From positions 2,108,001-2,172,000 of the forward strand of contig NC_063435.1 in assembly GCF_020379485.1 (NCBI RefSeq): a stretch of 64,000 bases of DNA. Reading direction: 5' to 3'. This stretch comes from Brassica napus (lineage: Eukaryota > Streptophyta > Magnoliopsida > Brassicales > Brassicaceae). Positions 59,801-64,000 of this stretch are shown piece by piece. How positions within the stretch are numbered: the stretch's first letter is position 1; each line of letters begins with the position of its first letter. The position numbers and the translations under genes were made by a program. The notes beneath the pieces were generated by a model. It saw only the letters and a list, made by a program, of their open reading frames with translations, ran no database searches and was not told the DNA's origin.

Positions 59801-59860
59801 CGTACGATGGATATTTTGGTCAGAAGGAGAGAGAGAAAAACCTAGCCAGTTATTATTCAT
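56808..59860 (-). CDS. BBM: BABY BOOM AP2/ERF embryogenesis factor
   Basis: An AINTEGUMENTA-like (PLETHORA) transcription factor that promotes embryo identity and root stem-cell function. Nine exons join in frame: 59632-59860, 58774-59191, 58488-58570, 58372-58380, 58184-58272, 57969-58042, 57768-57818, 57610-57686 and 56808-57487 (569 residues). The fourth exon is only 9 nt and supplies VYLG at the first AP2 domain. N-terminal motifs NWLGFSLSP and [11 protein letters not shown] (the latter BBM-type) precede [20 protein letters not shown], the first AP2 domain (about residues 210-276), the linker and the second AP2 domain (about 312-370, [20 protein letters not shown]). The C-terminus is Asn/Gln/Tyr-rich and ends [10 protein letters not shown]. 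Residues such as [16 protein letters not shown] resemble Brassica BBM. CESA7 lies downstream on the same strand. Confidence 0.97.
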
Positions 59861-61530
59861 CGAGTTCGTAAGGTGATCTAAAAGGTTTCTTGTGAGAGAT
59901 TAGAGAAGAAGAACTTAGTTAGGGTTCATGCATGAAGACGAAGAGAAAAAGGTTTTGGTCTTAATGAAGAGAGAAGAAGAAGAAGAAAAGTCAAAAACAT
60001 AATGTTTCATTTCTTCCGAGGCGACGTATTATGCGCAATTATATAAACGAATTTTGAAATTAAATTCAGAAAATTAAAAAAAAAAACATTTACTTGAAAA
60101 TGTGGAGATGTATTGGTCGGTTTGAAGGGTAGGGGTAGTAACTAGTAAATAATTAACTGCCTAATCTATTAAATAGTACTCCTATCAAGTTTGGTTAATG
60201 ACATTTTAATTAATCAGTCAAAAATGAAAAAACCCTTTCAAATCAAATCTCCGTTTTAATGAGATTCGTGTCGTTTGTGACAAAAATATAAAAAGAGTAA
60301 CACGAGGACCAATAGTAAAATCCAAAACTCGCTAGCTGTCGAACTAAGACCAACGATGCTGTGTCTGGTGGAGACATGTGTATATGTGAACCTATGGCCG
60401 AGCGAGCTGATATTTGAATTACATAGATCCCTGTTTAACGAAACATACGTTCCTCTAAAGATAGACATGTTAGCTTCACAGGTGATCTTGATCATACAAG
60501 ATGTCATATCTCAGCTACTAATCATTTTTAAAAATGCAATACACATTTTTTTGTTGATGTTACTTTTAATAGCTATTTGAAATATATGTAGTATATAAGA
60601 ACAAACTTACACATATAACAGAAACGAATAAGTTTCCAGTGGCTGTTGTTCAGCCAATTAAAACGTCCCAAAAGTTTCAAAACACATATAATTCCGTCCT
60701 CCAACAGTCCAACTATAATAACATTGTAAACGCAAAAAGTAAATAAATGTAATACTTAAAACTAGCATAATTACATAGAGGTGAATGACTAGTAGGGGAT
60801 GCTAGAGATGTACATCCTAAAGCGATAGTTGTAAAGTAGTTGAGCTTATCCGATTAATATCGAATTTAAAAATGATTTAGGGAAATTAGGGTAATTAGGG
60901 AGGCAAAAATAGGGTATACACATGGATCAATGAAAAGATAGTGAGCATGTGCATGTGTTTATAATCTTTCGAATGTTTAGACAAATTTAAAAGTTTTGGA
61001 CTTTATTTGGTAAGATACGATTCAATGGATCCTCTTTGTCTATTTTATAATTTATTTCACTTTCCTCCATTATTATGCTTGCGATATCTAACACACCACC
61101 AACACACGTTCGAGAATTGCCTCGTACCTGCAAAACCATACTATTATTTCTCTTATAATTTGTTCATATCTGTAATAACCCCGAGGCCTTTGGTACTCAA
61201 TTATTTCAACATATCCACTCAATTAGTGAAATTATACGAATTTAAAGGTTCTTAATTACACTTTCGATATACGGTTTAACTTTTTCTGATTTCAACTCAA
61301 AACGTTATTCATTTACTTTATGTTTTGATGAAGGGACAATACTAAAAAAATAAAAGAAATATAATTGGTTCGGTTGCAAACATATTTATCATCCACGATA
61401 AAACTAATTAACTTCATTGCATGTGTGTGTTTTGTGTTGTTTTGCTAATAGCATTGCATGTGCGTTATTTTTGTTTAGATAAGATTTCACTGCATCCACG
61501 TATTAATAATGGTAAAACGTAAAAATGAAA
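59861..61530. other. BBM upstream region, no gene seen
   Basis: Holds the BBM 5' leader and promoter, with a GAAGAAGAAG-rich leader just upstream of the ATG. AT-rich beyond that, with no supported coding or RNA gene. Confidence 0.5.
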
Positions 61531-61544
61531 GACGGATGAGGGTT

Positions 61545-63765
61545 ACCTTTTTATCTTATGTGCTGAGGTCCTCTCACATATGATGAATCAAGCAATGGCT
61601 AATCGATTTTTATTGGGTATAAAGATTGCCAATCAGGCTCCTCCAGTGAATCATCTTTTGTTTGCTGATGATTCTTTATTTTTCTCTTTAGCAAATAGAA
61701 GAGCAGCTCTGAAACTTAAATCCATTTTCAAGTTGTATGAGGAAGTATCTGGTCAATCGATCAACTTGAGTAAGTCTTCTATTCTGTTTGGAAGCAAAGT
61801 TCAAGCTCATACCAAGACTCAAATGAGGAATCTACTCGGCATCCATAATGAAGGTGGTATAGGCAAATATTTGGGGCTACCAGAGCAGTTTGGAAGTAAG
61901 AAAGGCGAAATGTTTGCTTATATAATTGAGAAAGTTAAATCAGTGACTCAAAGCTGGAAACAAAAGCATTTATCTCCTGGGGGTAAAGAGGTATTATTAA
62001 AGTCTATAGCTTTGGCATTACCTATTTACTCTATGAATGTCTTTAGGTTACCAAAAGAGGTTTGTGAACTCATCAATAATCTATTGGCTAAGTTCTGGTG
62101 GGGTAAAGGAGATAGGAAAGGTATGCATTGGTACTCATGGAAGCGAGTTTGTGTTCCTAAACGTGAAGGTGGATTGGGCTTCAGAGATTTGGAAACTTTT
62201 AATCAAGCGCTTTTGGGAAAACAAGTTTGGAGAATCTTGCAACATCCTTCATGTCTTATGGCGAGAATACTAAAGGTTAGATATTTTCCGGACTGTACCA
62301 TTCTTGAAGCAGTCCAGAAGACAAAAGCTTCCTATGCGTGGAAATCAATATTATATGGAAAGGAACTAGTTACAAAAGGGATGAAGTATGTGATAGGAGA
62401 TGGTTCGCATGCTAATATGTGGACGGATCCCTGGATTCCAGATCATCTTCCAAGACCTCCAAGAGCGCTAGACAACAGTAGTGTAACAGACTGTAAAGTT
62501 CGAGATTTCTTTGTAGTTGGAAGGAATGAATGGGATGTAAGCAAATTGCGTGAAGATGTAGTACATGAAGATGTGGAACGTATACTGAGACTAAAAATCA
62601 GCCCACACGCACAACAAGATCTTATGGGGTGGCATTACAATGAAGATGGTTTGTATACAGTCAAATCAGGATATTGGCTCGCTACTCATTTGCCTCAGCA
62701 AAATCTAATACTCCCTACCTTCGGTAATGTTACTCAAAAACAAAGAATCTGGAAAACGAAAGTTCCATCCAAGATCAAACATTTTGTGTGGAAGATGTTG
62801 TCAAAAAGTTTGCCTACTGGGGAGAACCTAAAAAGAAGACATGTTACTCAACAAGCACTATGTCGTAGATGTGGACTCGAGGATGAAACAGAACACCATT
62901 TGTTCTTTAATTGTCCTTATGCTCAATGTGTTTGGAGAGCCTCTGGTATCTCTAACATGATCATCACAAGTACAACAACTACTTTTGAGGAAAAGATTGA
63001 AGCATGTTTACAATGCTCAACTTCAGTGCGGCTATCCCATCTACAGGATTTACCATGGTGGATTCTATGGCGTTTATGGAAGAGCAGAAACCAAATGATT
63101 TTTCAACAAAAAGGATACCATTGGCAGAATGTGATCAAGTATGCAAAGGCTGATGCAAATGAATGGAAGGAAGTCGAGATGGTGCAAGAGGAATTACCAA
63201 GACACAACATACCTATTCGTGTGCCAAGAAAACACAGATGGAAACAACCAGCTGAGAATTGGATGAAATGTAATGTAGATGGATCTTTTATAAATGATCA
63301 TACACCGAGTAATAGTGGATGGATTTTGCGAGATGCAAATGGTTGCTACAGAGGAGCTGTTCAAGCAAAAGGGAAGAGAGTGAGTACTGCATTAGAAGGA
63401 GAACTACAAGCAATCCTCATGTCAATGCAATATTGCTGGAGCAAAGGGTATAGACGTATTATTATTGAAGGAGACAGTCTAAAAGCTATACAACTTCTCA
63501 ACTATCAACGTAAGCACTTTGGTCTTTACAACTGGATAAGAGATATCAAATGGTGGGAAAGAAGATTTGAAGGAGTTCTGTACCAATGGATTGGGCGAGA
63601 AGCAAATAAAGTAGCGGATAAGCTAGCTACTCACCGAAGCCTTAATGATGATTCTTATCGATTTTATTATTATGTTCCATGTTTCATAACTAATCTTCTT
63701 CATGAAGATTATGTAAACTCCTCAGTTCATTAATGATAAAGCAGACGTTATAAAAAAAAAAAAAA
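61545..63765 (+). mobile_element. 5'-truncated LINE with poly(A) tail and 14-bp target duplication
   Basis: A perfect direct repeat GACGGATGAGGGTT (61531-61544 and 63766-63779) flanks 2.2 kb ending in 14 A. The left end falls inside the reverse-transcriptase reading frame, the classic outcome of incomplete target-primed reverse transcription. The intact repeat and unbroken reading frame indicate a recent insertion. It lies 1.7 kb upstream of the BBM start. Confidence 0.95.
61547..63733 (+). pseudogene. LINE ORF2 fragment: reverse transcriptase end, zf-RVT and RNase H
   Basis: The frame is open from the 5' break (LFILCAEVLSHMMNQA) to the stop at 63733; counting from the ATG at 61580 it has 717 residues. 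The reverse-transcriptase active-site box is FADDS at about residues 28-32, the rest of the palm being lost upstream. Thumb sequence (KYLGLPEQFG, LLAKFWWG) follows. A zf-RVT domain (FVWKMLSKSLPTGENLKRR, CRRCGLEDETEHHLFFNC) lies around residues 400-460, and an RNase H domain with acidic residues in NVDGS, EGELQA, EGDS and NKVADKL around 590-700. Lacking endonuclease and most of the reverse transcriptase, it cannot move itself. Confidence 0.92.
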
Positions 63766-63779
63766 GACGGATGAGGGTT

Positions 63780-64000
63780 TAGCTATATCATGATCAGAGT
63801 TTTGTGTAAAACCATTATTACTTGTCAAAGCCAAACAAAGGAATTAGTTTTAAGCAGTGTTTTTTTCAAAAAAGGGAAATTAATGTGTTGGGGCTAACTT
63901 ATTGATGTGAGAAAAGACTTGTAGAATCCATCTGAAAACAAATGGAAACACCTGTCGATCAAGATATCTACAACTGACAAGAGCGTGTGGCCAAAAATAA
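63780..64000. other. Right edge, no gene seen
   Basis: Continues the host sequence interrupted by the LINE. Nothing supported. Confidence 0.5.

Overview
The window is nuclear DNA from a crucifer (Brassicaceae). Genes have many short GT-AG introns, spacers are AT-rich, and the coding order from about 9.3 kb to 59.9 kb follows the Arabidopsis thaliana chromosome 5 interval around At5g17280-At5g17430 as I remember it: an oxidoreductase-like protein, ATG5, RVE1, HDG9, GAD1, a small secreted protein, a PADRE protein, a WD40 protein, an ER adenine-nucleotide carrier, CESA7 and BBM. Details of the BBM N-terminus look closer to Brassica than to Arabidopsis, so a lineage II species is likely. Several genes expected in that order (UGP2, HACL, GCP2 and others) are absent and GAD1 and ER-ANT1 are broken, which fits fractionation after an ancient polyploidy.

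Layout: 0.4-6.7 kb holds a broken and an intact copy of a SET-domain methyltransferase gene flanking an A1-type cyclin. 6.7-8.6 kb holds relic exons and three tandem box C/D snoRNA-like units. 9.3-21.7 kb holds the oxidoreductase-like gene (+), ATG5, RVE1 and HDG9 (all -). 22.9-34.4 kb is a transposon island with a reverse-oriented Helitron end, a Mutator-type MITE sitting inside a perfect palindrome, and a 7.5-kb Helitron whose two ends can be placed to the base and which carries two RPA1-like single-strand-DNA-binding genes but no visible Rep/helicase. 35.1-38.2 kb is a GAD1 gene broken by a 2-bp deletion and a 176-bp hAT MITE in an exon. 38.9-46.6 kb holds the secreted Cys-rich protein, the PADRE protein and a DCAF4-like WD40 protein. 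48.8-59.9 kb holds the decayed ER-ANT1, an intact CESA7 and an intact BBM. 61.5-63.8 kb is a young 5'-truncated LINE.

The genes have separate roles rather than forming a pathway: cell cycle (cyclin A), protein methylation (SET), autophagy (ATG5), clock/auxin (RVE1), seed and embryo regulation (HDG9, BBM) and secondary-wall cellulose (CESA7). Exon models were joined by hand from splice sites; for the cyclin, SET gene, ATG5, RVE1, HDG9, the Helitron RPA-like gene, CESA7 and BBM the summed exons are an exact multiple of three. Locus names rest on recalled family sequences and gene order, not on a search.
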